In this document: positions 1-11,367 of the stretch, one piece after another
Numbering within the stretch: the stretch's first letter is position 1
Layout: each line of letters starts with the position of its first letter
From: Gambelia wislizenii
Lineage: Eukaryota > Chordata > Lepidosauria > Squamata > Crotaphytidae
Assembly (NCBI GenBank): GCA_030847615.1
Contig: JAUMIR010000005.1
Coordinates: forward strand, 60,787,001-60,851,000
DNA length: 64,000 bases
Direction: 5' to 3'
Translations under genes and position numbers: made by a program
Notes under the pieces: generated by a model
What the model was told of the DNA's origin: nothing
The model's database searches: none
The model's input: the letters and a program-made list of their open reading frames with translations, nothing else

Positions 1-757
1 GAAGAAGACGGCATCTATATACGTTACCATATTGATGGTAGCTTGTTTAACTTAACCCATCTGAGGGTTCCCACTAAGACTCTAAACTATCTAGTTCTTG
101 AGCTGCTCTTCGCTGATGATGCTGCCCTTGTTGCCCACACAGAAGCAGCTCTGCAGCGCCTAACATCCTGCTTCGCAACAGTTGCAGAGCTGTTTTGGTT
201 GGAAGTCAACCTGAAGAAAATGGAAGTTCTTTACCAGCCTGCACCACAGGACGAACACCCCCACCCCCACATTGCCGTCAGCAAATCTGTGCTCAAGTCC
301 GTTCAGCAGTTCACCTACCTGGGAAGCATCATCTCCTCAGATGCCAAGATTGACAAAGAGATCAATCACAGATTAGCAAAGGCATATAGTGCATTTGGAA
401 GACTTCACAAAAGAGTCTGGAGCAATAAACACCTGAGGCAAAGCACAAAAATCAGTGCGTATAGAGCCATTGTACTGTCTATCCTCCTTTATGGATCTGA
501 AACATGGGTCACCTATCGCCACCACCTACGACTCCTCGAGCGCTTTCATCAGCGCTGTCTACGCACAATCCTAAATATACACTGGACTGACTATGTGACA
601 AATGTTGCTGTCCTTGAGCAAGCAGGGATCACCAGCATTGAGGCCATGATATTGAGAACACAGCTGTGCTGGGCAGGGCACATTTCTAGGATGGAGGACC
701 ATCACCTCCCCAAAATAGTACTCTATGGTGAACTCGCCACGGATCAGCATAAGAGGG
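1..757 (+). mobile_element. Cys/His-tailed LINE, copy 1 (RT half, cut by window edge)
   Basis: Part of a non-LTR retrotransposon reverse transcriptase that would copy element RNA at a nicked target. The reading frame is open from the window edge to about 757. It shows the catalytic FADDAALVAH box near residues 24-33, then YLGSIISSDAKIDKEI, a thumb-like stretch (ILLYGSETW) and the conserved EAMILRTQLCWAGH segment. The same protein recurs in five other places in this window, so it is one family. The element stops inside the segment after GELA, where consensus sequence is replaced by a G-rich minisatellite; the normal Cys/His C-terminus and GA-rich 3' tail are missing. The ORF appears to run on to 1197 only because the minisatellite is open by chance. 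The clade is uncertain; the architecture and short simple-repeat tail resemble RTE-like elements. Confidence 0.85.
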
Positions 758-1000
758 GCGGGAGGGAGGGGAGGGAGGGGAGGAGGCTTCCAGATGGCTC
801 TGGTGGCTGCAATGGCGATGGGGGCGGGCAAAGGCAGAGGAGGGGAGATCTCACTTACCTTCTCCCACCAGATGGCTTCCATGGCAGCAATGGCAACGTG
901 ATGGGGGGGGGCGAAGGCAGGGGACAGGAGGTCTCGCTTACCTTCTCCTTTCGCCCCTGGATGGCTTCTGTGGCGGCAATGGTGATGGGGGAAGTGTTCA
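758..1000. repeat. G-rich tandem repeat, about 2.5 units of 85-90 bp
   Basis: Begins as GGGAGGGAGGGG-type sequence at the broken end of LINE copy 1. It then repeats a unit containing ATGGCTTC, GGCAATGG, a run of G, and CTTACCTTCTCC, at about 790, 876 and 961. Units differ by substitutions and small indels. No coding role is inferred, although both strands are open. Confidence 0.7.
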
Positions 1001-1016
1001 CTCTTATCTGCAGAAT

Positions 1017-1072
1017 TCATTATCCATGGGGGCCCCTGGAACCAATCCCCCAGGGATACGGGGATGCTACTG
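1017..1072 (+). mobile_element. Tigger-like MITE end fragment
   Basis: TATCCATGGGGGCCCCTGGA followed by GGATACGGGGATGCTACTG matches the terminal part of the TA-flanked elements seen at 28805-29046 and 53974-54200. Only one end is present. Confidence 0.5.
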
Positions 1073-2470
1073 TCCTTCACAATAAGGAAGGGAGAAGAGG
1101 GGCCATGACATTGTCCATCTACAGGCAGCACCTGGACAAACAGACTGAGGTCATAAATGGCCATGCTATGGTGAGTTATGTTTGTACTTCTATTTGAATT
1201 ATGGTTCTAAACATTTATATTGGGAGATATAAATAGCATGCAAATCTGTGTCATTGTTTGTCCTATCTGTTAATGATGCATCTCTTTCTGATGGTGCATT
1301 AGTATGTTCATGTCTCCCAACCAAAGAACTGGGCATACACACCTCCTTAGTTTTGTTAACTTTGGACAAAGGATTCCCATTATCCCATCAGCATGATGTC
1401 AGTTGAGGCTGTTCCTATGAACGCCTCTCCATGGCAACTTTGTTGGTTCTCGATTGTTGTTGGTTTGGTTATTCCTTTTCCTTTTGGCCCCAAAAGAAGC
1501 AAAAAAAAAAAGTTGGTACCAGCTTTCTTGTTAATGCTCATGGGACCAAAAGAGATGAGAAGAGACTAATGTAAAAGCAGCTGCTGCCAACAGAACTATA
1601 AGGAATGGAATGGGAATGAGCCTACAAAAATCAACGATGCCAGGGAGATAATTTTTTTGTACTGGTGTTAGGATGATTCCCCTGCCTCTGAATGATTCCC
1701 CCCAGTTTCAAATGGGAGGGGGTGTGGGACAGCAAAGAAATACAAGTGTCTTGTAATCCTTTTCAATTCTACCAGCACCAAACAGGAAGTAAGAGCTAGG
1801 AAGGTTAAAAGAAATGTGAAAGTGGTGCATGGTCAGGTACCTTCAGGATCATTTCCCACATGCTAGTAAAGAGGGCCAGCCCTACCATTAGATAAAGGGA
1901 GTCAGCCACTTCTGCTGACTGACTCTGGATGATGAAACAGCAGCAAACCATTAGTTATTCAATTTACAATGATTTGTTTAATACATTTTATTTTCCCCCT
2001 TTCCTCCAATGAGCTCAAGCAGTTGTGCTGTGTTTGTGCGTGTTTACTGTCAGGAATACTTAGTGATATTTTTAGAACTGTCTACCTCTGGTGCCAAAAT
2101 AAGTTGACTAGCCTTCTTGGGTACTATGTAGTTTGACATGGAGACTGCTAGAGATGATATCTGCCAGTGAGTTGGACACACAATGAGAAGTGGGATAGCC
2201 TAGCCTCCCTGGAAGCCGCCACCAAGAAGACCCTGTTTTGCTTCCTCATCAGACATGCCTATCAGAGTGGTAGAACCAAGAGAGATGATTTCCCTGAAAA
2301 TCTTCAAAACTTTGCAAGCTTATATGATGAACCACAATCCTGCAGATAACCTACATCCAAATTATTATGGGATACCTGTAATAGTAAAGTCTACAATTTC
2401 CTCTAAGTAGGTCAGGAGATGACTTGTCATTCTTAGCAGGAAGGCAGCCATTCCTTGCTTTAATGCAAAG
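1073..2470. other. No assignable feature
   Basis: Ordinary AT-rich unique-looking sequence. There is an A12 tract at about 1500. No long ORF, TIR or SINE box was recognised. The short ORF at 2167-2349 (60 codons) has no recognisable motif. Confidence 0.5.
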
Positions 2471-2612
2471 CTTCTTAAACTGTGGGTCACAACCCCATAT
2501 GGGGTCACATAACTGAATGTGGGGATTGCGAAAAATTTGGCAACAGTAAATTTTATATACCGATATACCTGGGGTCACATAAAAATTTCTCCGGCAAAAA
2601 GGAGTCACAAGT
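2471..2612. mobile_element. Possible DNA-transposon (MITE) fragment
   Basis: Contains CTTAAACTGTGGGTCACAAC and two later near-repeats of GGGGTCACATAA, a pattern I associate with dispersed hAT-type MITEs in reptiles. Ends are unclear. Confidence 0.35.
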
Positions 2613-3588
2613 GGAAGAAATTTTGCTTCTCATGATGGCATAATTTTATGGCAGCCTGAAGCCCCTAGGTGGCAGTAAATCCTTAGACGTATCACAAAAG
2701 TTGGTCAAGAAATGTCAGATGCTTAGATGCTATAGATGTACCGGTATGTATCTATAAGCATTTGTATCTGTACCATAGTAGAAAGATTTGAAGAATGCTG
2801 AGATGTTGTGACAAAGTGTGCAGACAATAGCAAGGAATGAATACTGTAACCATCAAGAATAAAATAAGAACCATGCTGGATCAGACTAAAGACTTGTTTC
2901 GTCCAGCATGCTGATCCTGCTGCCAACTCAATTCATATACAAAACCCACTAGAAGAACACAAGTGGAAGAACACCCTCCAGTCCATGATTCCCAGAAACT
3001 GGTGTTCAGAAGCATCCTGCCCCCAAAGGTTGAATTAATATAGCCATTAATAGCTTCCTACTCTCTTCCTAAAGCTATACAGGTTAGGGGCTTCACTACA
3101 TTGCCCCCGCTGTGAAATGCCCTCCCCTAAGAGGCCAGTTTGGTACCAATACTGGTATCATTTCCCAGAGTAAACCCCTGGCTTTCATCAAATCCTTTTG
3201 GAGCTTAAGGATTGCAGCCTGACTAGTTAATAATCCTCAATAAAATGCACAATTTATACAGTTTCAAACTGTTGTAAATAATTTTAGACTGCTTTACATT
3301 GTTTTTAGATGTGAAGTCGAAGGATATTTACACTTGCAACTGTTGTCAAACATTTGCTGACATGGGGAAGAGCTATGCATGTGAGTGTGAGGCCCACAAT
3401 GAACAATGTAAAAGTGTGCTACTCTTTTAGAAGAGTTATCTCAGAACTAATTAGTTCCATCTACTGTGTCCAGGGATAAATGTGTGAGTCAGATATGTTC
3501 CAGTTGTAAAATTAGATGAATAACAAATTCTAAAGTGTCTATGGGTTTTTCAGTCATGAAGACACTTTAAAAATTATCCCATAAGTCT
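2613..3588. other. No assignable feature
   Basis: No recognisable coding or repeat structure. Contains the phrase 'catgctggatcagac' and nearby text resembling a degraded dispersed repeat, too weak to name. Confidence 0.4.
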
Positions 3589-3985
3589 CTCTGGCTTTTC
3601 TTCGCAAACAAAGATTCAGGAAGGACTCATCCTGCGCTTTCTGCAAGCGTGCTGATGACTAAAAAGGCCAATCTGAGATAAACAAGTCTGGTTGCAGAAA
3701 GCACAGCAGAAGGTCTCCTTGGGTGATGTTTTTGGGTTGTGATTCTTTCTGCATTGTTGTTTCTCTTCAAGACTTGTTCGGCGTGAGTTCTCAGATAAGG
3801 CTGCAGCATTGTGGATAGTGCGTCTCCATGCCTCCCGATGTGAGGCCAGGGCAGACCATTTTTGGTGATCAATTTGGCCGAGGCTGAGATGTTGTTTCAG
3901 GGAGTCTTTGTATCGCTTTTTTTGGAGCGCCCCTCTTACGCTGACCCATGGTGAGGTCACCGTAGAGTAGTATTTTGGAAGAACC
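3589..3985 (-). mobile_element. Cys/His-tailed LINE, copy 2 (C-terminal piece)
   Basis: Minus-strand copy holding only the last part of the protein: the basic stretch ALQKKRYKDSLKQHL, then the C-terminal motif CAFCNQTCLSQIGLFSHQHAC. The spacing (C-x2-C then H-x3-C) suggests a zinc-binding finger likely to contact nucleic acid. It ends 3' with CTCTCTGGCTTTTCTTCGC read on the plus strand, the same tail as the other copies. An extra A in the poly-A run near 3920 shifts the frame relative to other copies, so the first 20 or so residues of the open frame are out of register. 5' truncated. Confidence 0.8.
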
Positions 3986-4267
3986 ATTTCATGGAAATAA
4001 ACTGCCTGGCTGATACCTAAGGCTTTACTTCATAGTAACCTGATATAAGCTTAAGGTCAAAGCAAGACTTCACTTATGTCTTTAATCTCTGTCCTGATCT
4101 CAAAAACAGTTTTATTCTGAATGATTTGGAGGAATTTGTACCAGTCCTTTGCTTCAGCAGACAACATCCCATTCCATGTTACTTTGAGAACTAAACACTA
4201 GAATGGTTGCTGAATAAGATATCCAATATTTTGTTACATTTACAGCACAAGACTCTGCATATTTGTT

Positions 4268-4398
4268 GATTGAATTCAATAGGATTTACTCCCAGGTAAG
4301 GAACTGGCTACACCACCTGTGAATATTCCTTGCCTAAGAAAACCCTATGAAATTCATGGGGTTGCCAGAAGTCAACAGGCAACTTGAAGGCACACCAA
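4268..4398 (+). mobile_element. SINE fragments, including a 5S-SINE body piece
   Basis: TTGAATTCAATAGGATTTAC with CTCCCAGGTAAG is a phrase common in reptile SINE-like repeats. It is followed at 4329-4398 by CCTTGCCTAAGAAAACC and GGCAACTTGAAGGCACAC, which match the body of the 5S-derived SINE at 7848-8072 in reverse complement. The 5S head is absent. Confidence 0.5.
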
Positions 4399-5659
4399 AG
4401 GACGTGTAGCAGAGATGGGTTCTCTAGATATTGTTAGACTGCAGCTCTCACCGGCATACCCACTATTGCTGATGATGAAGAAACATGGTCATGGTATCTA
4501 TGACATGGCAGTTGTTATTACACTGAATTTCCATCATCTTCACCATTGGCTTTGCTGCCTTGGGCTGATGGGAGTTGTTTCCCAGAAATATTTGGAGAAT
4601 CTCATGTTCCCTATTCATGGGCTACACAAAACTGCAGCCGATGTAAGTTTATACACCTGTATATGACAGTAAACCCCCCCCCTTGTGATTAGGCTTGGGT
4701 CTCAGCAAATGCATGTAGGTGTGTGCTGCCAGGTTTTATCAGATAATCATTTGCTGCTCTATTGCATTTCCTTTCATCAGATGTTAATCTGGCCAGCTGG
4801 TATTCCCAGCTTTTAGATACCTTTTCAGACTCACATGAAGAGAACTTGAAAAGTTGCTCAAGATATGTTGACTGCCTTCTCACCAACTTATCTTTGTTGG
4901 TGGTGGAATAAATGCTGTTGGAACGATTTAGAAACAGAGATCTTTTGTTTCTTTATCTATAATTTTGCCAGATATAGATATAGATATATTTACATTAACA
5001 ACATAAAAGCAGCACTCACAGATTCTGAAATTGTATTTACTTTTCTTAAATATCAGAACAATCCACAGCAGGATACTCCAGGACAAACTGAGCTCTAAAC
5101 AAACACACAAGATTTGTGACAGAGAAGGTTAAGTGTGGATTTAAGCACAACCGTTCTCTCAGTTGTGCCCATCATAAAGGGGATACCGGTAGACTTCAAT
5201 TCCTGTGCCCTGATCCTATCACAGAATGTATGATAAACTAAAATGAAAAGTTGGTGATAGTCTTCTAAGACAGTAGTTTCTTTAAAGAGTCTTGTTTCGG
5301 GGGGATGGGGAATTTATAACTTGGCACTGATTTTAAAGACTTAGAATGTTTCTGCTAGTAACAAAATATGTCCTATATCTGATTAGCTCTGCTGAGGAGG
5401 GAAGGAGACATGTCATCGCTAAATATTAGCTTTATCTTCAAGGCTTCCTTGATGTGTGTTGAGCTACAGCCAATTACCCCAGTCCAAAAAGGGAGATTTG
5501 CATAAGTCAGCAAGTCTTCATGAGCATCATCACTCTGAATGAGGCAACACTGAAATAATTTTGCCTGATTTGGGTCCCCCCCCCCACTTTTAATTCATAT
5601 AGCAAATCTTGATCCTAGGCCACTAGTTGTGAACTGCTAGCAGTGCACAGCTACAAGTG
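4399..5659. other. No assignable feature; short GATATA tract
   Basis: Holds a small TATAGA repeat at about 4971-4990 and a C-run at 4674. Short ORFs overlap on both strands but carry no motif. Confidence 0.4.
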
Positions 5660-5812
5660 GATCACAATCAAACTCAGAAAAGTTACTTCTAGGAACCACA
5701 ATTCCCAGCCATCATAGTCACTTCCAGAGCTTGAACAGGTTACTTTTTGGATTACTATAATTATGATAATCTGGGAGTTGTGGTCCAAAACAGGTTATTT
5801 CCATGTGATCCA
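5660..5812. mobile_element. Degraded palindromic MITE
   Basis: Inverted halves: AAAGTTACTTCTAGGAACC and CACAATTCCCAGCC on one side, CTGGGAGTTGTGGTCC with AACAGGTTA on the other. Similar half-elements with 'aaaagttacttt' and 'ctgggagttgtag' phrases occur at about 23030, 25125, 39660, 53290, 56262 and 61525. Confidence 0.5.
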
Positions 5813-6422
5813 GGGGCAAGAATTTAAGTTCTGAATACAGCAAATCATGACTCATACCCTCCAAAAAATCCTCCAATTGGACAGCTTGCAGCAGCTACTA
5901 TCTCTCAGCCTTGGCGTCACCCATCTAATCTATAAAAAAGAAAGGTGAAAATATGTTTTGATAGAGTTGAATGTCTGAGAGATATGATTAATTATAATAT
6001 TACCATTAAAGCATAGCAGCTCCAGTCCTGAAGTACTCAAGGAAATCATAGAAAAGGAGAAAAATTAAGCTGACAGACACAGAAATATCACAAGGGAGAA
6101 GATCTGCTGTCTTCTTTCCAGCCATATGGTCTTATACTTGTACTTACAAATGAGAGAGGATAATTTTCTCTTGGTGCCAAGTATTACAAAGATATTAAAC
6201 ATCTCTTGGATGACTTGGACTTAATGTGTGCTTTTTTTTAAATGAACATTTGGTGTTTCCCCTGTGTTTATCCAAACTGTATATCGAAAATATGATAATG
6301 TCGCTGATGTGCTGTAGTTGCAGATGGCTAATTAATACTAACTAAGGAATGGTGGAAGGACCCAGCTAAAAAAAGTGAATCAGGCTACTTACAATAGATC
6401 AGACCACACCACCCAGATTATA
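5813..6422. other. No assignable feature
   Basis: AT-rich sequence without recognisable ORF or repeat ends. Confidence 0.4.
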
Positions 6423-6706
6423 CAGGTTGAGTTTCCTTTATCTAAAATGCTTGGGACCAGAGATATTTTGGATTGGGGGATATTTTGGATTTTAGAATAC
6501 TTACATATGCATAATGATATATCTTGGAGATGGGACACATGTAATTTTATAAACATTGTTTTTAATAATTGTGCGCATGAAACAAAATTTGTGTACATTG
6601 AACCATCAGAAAGCAAAGGTATCACAACCTCAGCCATTCACATGGACAGTTTTTTATTTTGGAACATTTTGGATTTTGGCATTCTGGATAAGGAAGACTC
6701 AACCTG
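6423..6706. mobile_element. Tigger-type (Tc1/mariner) MITE, complete
   Basis: 284-bp non-autonomous DNA transposon. The left terminus is CAGGTTGAGTTTCCTTTATC and the reverse complement of the right terminus is CAGGTTGAGTCTTCCTTATC. It is flanked on both sides by TA (6421-6422 and 6707-6708), the Tc1/mariner target duplication. The interior has GAAACAAAATTTGTGTACAT and CCATCAGAAAGCAAAGGT. No transposase is encoded; the short ORFs across it are chance. Confidence 0.85.
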
Positions 6707-7847
6707 TAGTGTGCTCTAATTCCTTAAACAAAAAGATTTTACAAGGCAGGAAATTCAAGAGTGTAAGTGAGAGAATTGTACCAGGAAAGACACCTACACC
6801 CACAAAAGAGAATAAAAGAGTTTTCTGTTGTTATCTAATCTAACCCAGAGGTATATTAACTTAATGACCAAAATATGGTGACTAGTGGAGCCCCTGAATA
6901 TGAATTCATAACCTCTTCTTGGTCTTGTTGTATGGAGGGAATTAAGTCAAGCCATAGAGCTGACTTCTTTTGTAATCAAAGCTAAGAGGTACTTGTAACA
7001 GGAGAATGAGGTGTGCTTCTTTGATGCAATTGCTAGTCTGAATACAGATGAGCTCCTTGCCACATGGGGAGACTAATTACTGGTAAAGATCCCAATTTCA
7101 CCTCATACCAGAATGTGTCTATATTACAGGTATAGTAATTGTGCTAAGCAAAGACCCTTATGGCAGAAAACACTACATGTGATCAACTGACCTTTTGTGT
7201 TGTGCTGGCTATGACTAATCTTTGTACTAATGTGTGTGACAATTGGGAGCTGCTGCACCCTTTCACTGCAGCCACTGAAGAGCCTTAGCTACAGTGAAAG
7301 GCTGCCACAGCACCTGGAAGTCTGATAAACAGACAATGCATCAACAGCTGGTGGCCCAGACATCAAGCCACAGGAGAGTGGCCAGCCTGGGGGCAGAGCC
7401 AGAGTTGCATCAGCTCAAGTAGCTCACAGATGCAAGAGAGGACTGGTGAAAGAAAGCAGGGTGTAGGAAGGCATGAGCGGCAGAGAAAACACCTGACCAG
7501 TCAAGCCAGTACCAGGGGGCAGCAACACTTTCCTTTTGAGCCCCCAAGACCACTGGCAGCAGCAAAGCTGGTCATCTTTGCATTTCATAGGAGCAGTTTC
7601 CCACTCTATTGCCTAGCATAGAGTCCCTGTAGACCCCTGCTTATAACCCTACTGCTAAAGTGGCCTACCTGCTTTTGAAACACCTTACCATAGAGACATG
7701 GCAACTGACCGAACCTCATGTGAAGCACACTATGTATAGATATGTAACAGACATAATAGAAAAAACCTAGACTAGATTCTGTCTTTCTGTGAGTCTGTCC
7801 TTCTTAGACGGTGAAAATGGGCAAGTGTGATGGGTAAGTGAGTGTGT
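6707..7847. other. No assignable feature
   Basis: No recognisable repeat. The ORF at 7430-7621 (63 codons, Arg/Gln-rich) has no known motif and no visible splice or start context, so it is not called. Confidence 0.4.
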
Positions 7848-8072
7848 GCATGCACCTTCAAGTCACCTGTTGATTTATGCTGACCCCATGAATTTCATAA
7901 GCTTTTCTTCAGCAAGGTATACTTAGAGGTTGTTTTACCAGTTCCTTCTTCTGAAATATAGCCTACAGCACCCAGTATTCATTGGCAGTCTCTCATCCAA
8001 GTACTTACTAGGGCTGACCCTGCTTAGCTTCCAAGATCAGATCGGATTTGGTGCCTTTAGGGTATTACCCCC
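7848..8072 (-). mobile_element. 5S rRNA-derived SINE
   Basis: A short interspersed element whose 5' head derives from 5S ribosomal RNA. Reading the minus strand, 8072 down to about 7956 follows 5S rRNA: GATCTGATCTTGGAAGCTAA, then GCAGGGTCAGCCCTAG, AAGTACTTGGATGAGAGACT and GGGTGCTGTAGGC. This covers the internal pol III control region (A box, intermediate element, C box), giving it its own promoter. The body (7955-7848) contains TATTTCAGAAGAAGGAACTG and ends near CAGGTGACTTGAAGG. It is diverged and is not a 5S gene, because it lacks the exact 5S sequence and continues into the SINE body. A second copy, interrupted, lies at 59720-60515. Confidence 0.85.
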
Positions 8073-9442
8073 CCCCCCAAAAAAAAGTGACATTCCCCTT
8101 GAAACAGGCACAAGAATTACCGTAAATAAAACCATCTCACATCATTCACTGGGTGTTCTTCAGTGGGACAAAAGTCCAAAACTGGAGATCACTACTGAAA
8201 CTATTTATTAGACACCCCACCCTTAGAATAAGTGTAAAATAGTACCAAAACTAATAACAACTTTTTTACTCAATGCATTACACAGCACTTTCCCCTCAAT
8301 ATATCTTTTTTTTTCCAAAATAATTTTCTGTGCCAATCACATTATATTTATTTAGCATGATGCAATAGTTATGTTTATAGTGGCTTATGAGTAGCGCTGT
8401 CAACCAATTACAAAACTATAGTTGATTTATCAGGCTATTAACCAATTAACTAATTAAATTCATGCCTTGGTGACATCCAGACTAGATTAATGTAATGTAT
8501 TCTGTGCAGAGATGAAAATGTAACTGGTTCATAATGAACCATGCAATTGCTGAGTGGGGCAGCTGCAAGGAATGTATGTTACCAAATTTAGAAATGACCT
8601 CTTCTGCCTTTATCTGCCTTCTGGTCTGGGACCAACTCAAAATACTGCTTTAACATCTTCAAAGTTCTAGATCTTTTTAAGAAGAAGTACCACTGTGGGC
8701 ATTCTCCAGTTGGAAGAGTGGCAGAAGCTTAACCATGCATAAGTACCAAGCCTATGGAATTTCCCACGAAGAAAGTGCATCATTCATTGTTTCTCCTGAT
8801 TCTTATCCTAAGAAAGCATTGCTTTGTTTGTGCAGAGTAAGCTCCTGTCCCACTTGATAGGTTTTTTTTTAAAAAAAAAACCATTAAAATATTTATATCT
8901 CACCTTTTAAAGATCTCAGAGTAGTGTGCAATAAAATCAATTTAACCAATTTAAAACAGTTAAAAAAAAATAGACCAAAAATATACCACAAATTCAGAAG
9001 CTGACAAATTAAAACTAGTGAAGACAAGAAAATTTAAAACAAAGTGCATGTGCATATTTGGATGAAATTAGGTCCCAACATTTTTATTTTATTTTATTTT
9101 ATTTTTTGTAAAAAGCCATGCTTTTACTTGACACCTAAATTATATCAGCGTTTCTGCTAATCAGGGCAAGGTATTCTACAACTCAGGTGCCACAGGAAAG
9201 AAGTGCTTATCCGTTGTCCTCCTGCTGTGTATTGCTCCCAGTAGCAGGAGACAAAGGAGGGGCCTCCAAGCAGATTAGGATCCTCAGCCACCTGTATATA
9301 GGGACAACTGCTCCTTCAAGTAAGAGAGACGTATGCTTGATTTCCTCTGTGTGTATGAGTGTGGCATCAGAGGATTGGGCTGGTGTGTGGAAGCGTAGGC
9401 CTGCTCACTGACAACCAGAGTAAGCCTGTCATGAATTTGTCC
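8073..9442. other. Unassigned; C9-A8, T9A10 and ATTTT tracts
   Basis: Simple sequence includes T9 directly followed by A10 at 8862-8880, a perfect self-complementary run, and ATTTT repeats at 9081-9107. The text at 8878-8960 resembles the 'atttatatctcacctt' dispersed repeat seen at 10660. Nothing coding is recognised. Confidence 0.5.
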
Positions 9443-9553
9443 TGGATTTTTATTCCAGATTTTAAAGGAGCTATCCAAAGTACTGAATTTGTTTTGTGGA
9501 AAGAGTGCAAAAAGCCTGGAGAGCTTCTTTAAAAGTCTGGAATAAAACCCAGA
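9443..9553. repeat. Imperfect inverted repeat (palindrome)
   Basis: Left arm CCTGGATTTTTATTCCAGAT then TTTAAAGGAGCT. The right arm, reverse complemented, reads CTGGGTTTTATTCCAGACTT then TTAAAGAAGCT. Arms are about 36 bp with a loop of about 35 bp. Probably a small MITE core; outer TIRs are not defined. Confidence 0.6.
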
Positions 9554-10640
9554 GTGGATGGCTACACTATACCCATGATATGGAAGCCATCCACCAGACC
9601 TGGGGGGGGGGGGTAGAGAGGCCACACACCACATGTTCCAGTTTGGGTCCTTTTGGAACATTGGATTTGGATGAGTGAGGAGTGAGGGATTGGGTGCCTT
9701 TCTTGAAGTGTAGCTGCTGCTTTATTGGGGAGATCTATAATACCCAACATGGTCTGGTAAAGGCATGTCTGAGGTCAACTTGCAAAATGTTTGTGAGATC
9801 TCTTTTCAATTGTGTCTGTCAACTTGTATGCTGTTTGAATTGGTTATACCTTGCCCTGTTAGCATCTGCATTTGGCATGTGGGGATTATCCCTGAACAAA
9901 TGGCTCAAGAAACTTTGGTAAGAAGGCCTTTTCATGTTTAGAAAGTAGATAATGGTGTATCACTAACTGTGCAGCAGCTACAGGACCAGAGTGGGAGTCT
10001 TCCACAACCTGCATCGTCCAGATGCATTGGACTGCAACTCCCATCATTTGCAACCATCATAACATGGATTGTAGTTCAACACATATGGAGAGCATCAGAT
10101 TGAGGGAGGCAGACCTAAGCTGTCTCTGTTCTCAACGTCTTAAAGACCTCTCCTTCCCTGCTCCTGTGACAAAAAAACAATCTGTTTAAAAATAAACGTT
10201 GACAAACCAGTTTTCACTGTTTCTCAGCTCTGAACAGAGAAGGACATGGGTAGACTAGTGTGGATCTAGATCAATTAGTAGCTCTCTCAGTCATTTGCAG
10301 TAATCCATAAAGTCTTCTGAGTGCCTTTTGTTCAACAATAGCATCAACCAAAAGATTCCCCACCCCCAAATTATAATTTGAGAACTCTAATGGAAGTCAA
10401 GAGTGGATCGTTGTGTGGAAGGCCCATGAATTTGTTCAGTTCTGGTTTACAAAATACACATTCCTGACTCAGAATTGTTTAATTTTAAGTATGGATCTTT
10501 TGTACCATGCTTCATCTGGTGAATCACAGGCTTCTTGTTTAACAACTACCACCACCACCACTAGCTCCTGCAAGCCTGAAGTTTTCCCAGTCCTGTTTTA
10601 CAGACCTAATGGGCCTTGATTGCCCAGTTGACAACCAAAC
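9554..10640. other. Unassigned; G12 run and an old MITE half
   Basis: A G-run lies at 9602-9612. Around 10000-10105, ACTGCAACTCCCATCATTTG and GGATTGTAGTTCAACA form weak inverted halves of an old MITE. An ACC repeat lies at about 10545-10560. Confidence 0.4.
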
Positions 10641-10800
10641 GACACCAAAGTTTAGCAATACATTTATTTATTTATGTCTGTATTTATTGCATTTATATCT
10701 CACCTTTCTCCCAAGATGGGATTCAAGGCAGTATTACAGCAGACTTCACAGCAAACATGGCATGGGCAACATAAACAGTTAATGTAAGCTAAATACAGTA
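10641..10800. repeat. Dispersed repeat fragment
   Basis: TTATTTATTTATGTCTG then ATTTATATCTCACCTTTCTC and CCAAGATGGGATTCAAGGC. Related text occurs at 26290-26340 and 60640-60700, so it is a dispersed repeat, probably a SINE or LINE 3' end. Confidence 0.5.
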
Positions 10801-10829
10801 GTGCATGTACCACCAGCAGCCTCTATTAC

Positions 10830-11367
10830 AACACTTAATGATTCTGCTTTGATCAGACCTCGCCTAGAATACTGTGCTCAGTCCTGGGCACCCCAATTCA
10901 AGAAGGATATCGACAAGCTGGAACACGTCCAGAGGAGGGTGACCAAAATGGTTAAAGGTCTAGAAGCCATGCCCTATGAGGAGTAGCTTAGGGATCTGGG
11001 TATGTTTAGCCTGGAGAAAAGAACATTAAGATGTATATGATAGCTATGTTTAAATACTTGAAAGGATGTCACATGGAAGAGGGAGCAAGCTTGTTTTTTG
11101 CTGCTCCAGAGACTAGGACATGGAGCAGTGGACTCAAACTACAGGAAAAGAGATACTACCTAAACATTAGGAAGAACTTTCTGACAGTAAGAGGTGTTTG
11201 ACAGTGGAATACACTGCCTCGGAGTGTGGTGGAGTCTCCTTCTTTGGAGGGTTTTAAACAGAGGGTGGATGGCCATCTGTCTGGAGTGCTTTGATTGGGT
11301 ATTCCTGCATGGCAGAGGGTTGGACTGGGTGGCCCTCATGGTCTTTTCCAACTCTATGATTCTATAA
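10830..11367 (+). mobile_element. CR1 LINE, 3' end
   Basis: 3' part of a chicken-repeat-1-type LINE. Translation of the start gives [20 protein letters not shown] then [17 protein letters not shown], the conserved C-terminal region of CR1 reverse transcriptase. A TAG then interrupts the frame at 10984 (PYEE*LRDLGMFSLEKR), and further changes follow. Downstream it keeps the CR1 order (KYLKG, ETRT, NIRKNFLTV, GVVESP-type segments) and ends in TCTATGATTCTAT, the CR1 3' octamer-type repeat. 5' truncated as usual for CR1, and inactive. Confidence 0.85.

Noticed and set aside
571..1164. 197-codon minus-strand ORF with proline-rich stretch
   Set aside because: Antisense to LINE copy 1 and the G-rich minisatellite; no motif.
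7956..8072. Functional 5S rRNA gene
   Set aside because: Too diverged from 5S rRNA and continues into a SINE body; no T-run terminator after the 5S part.
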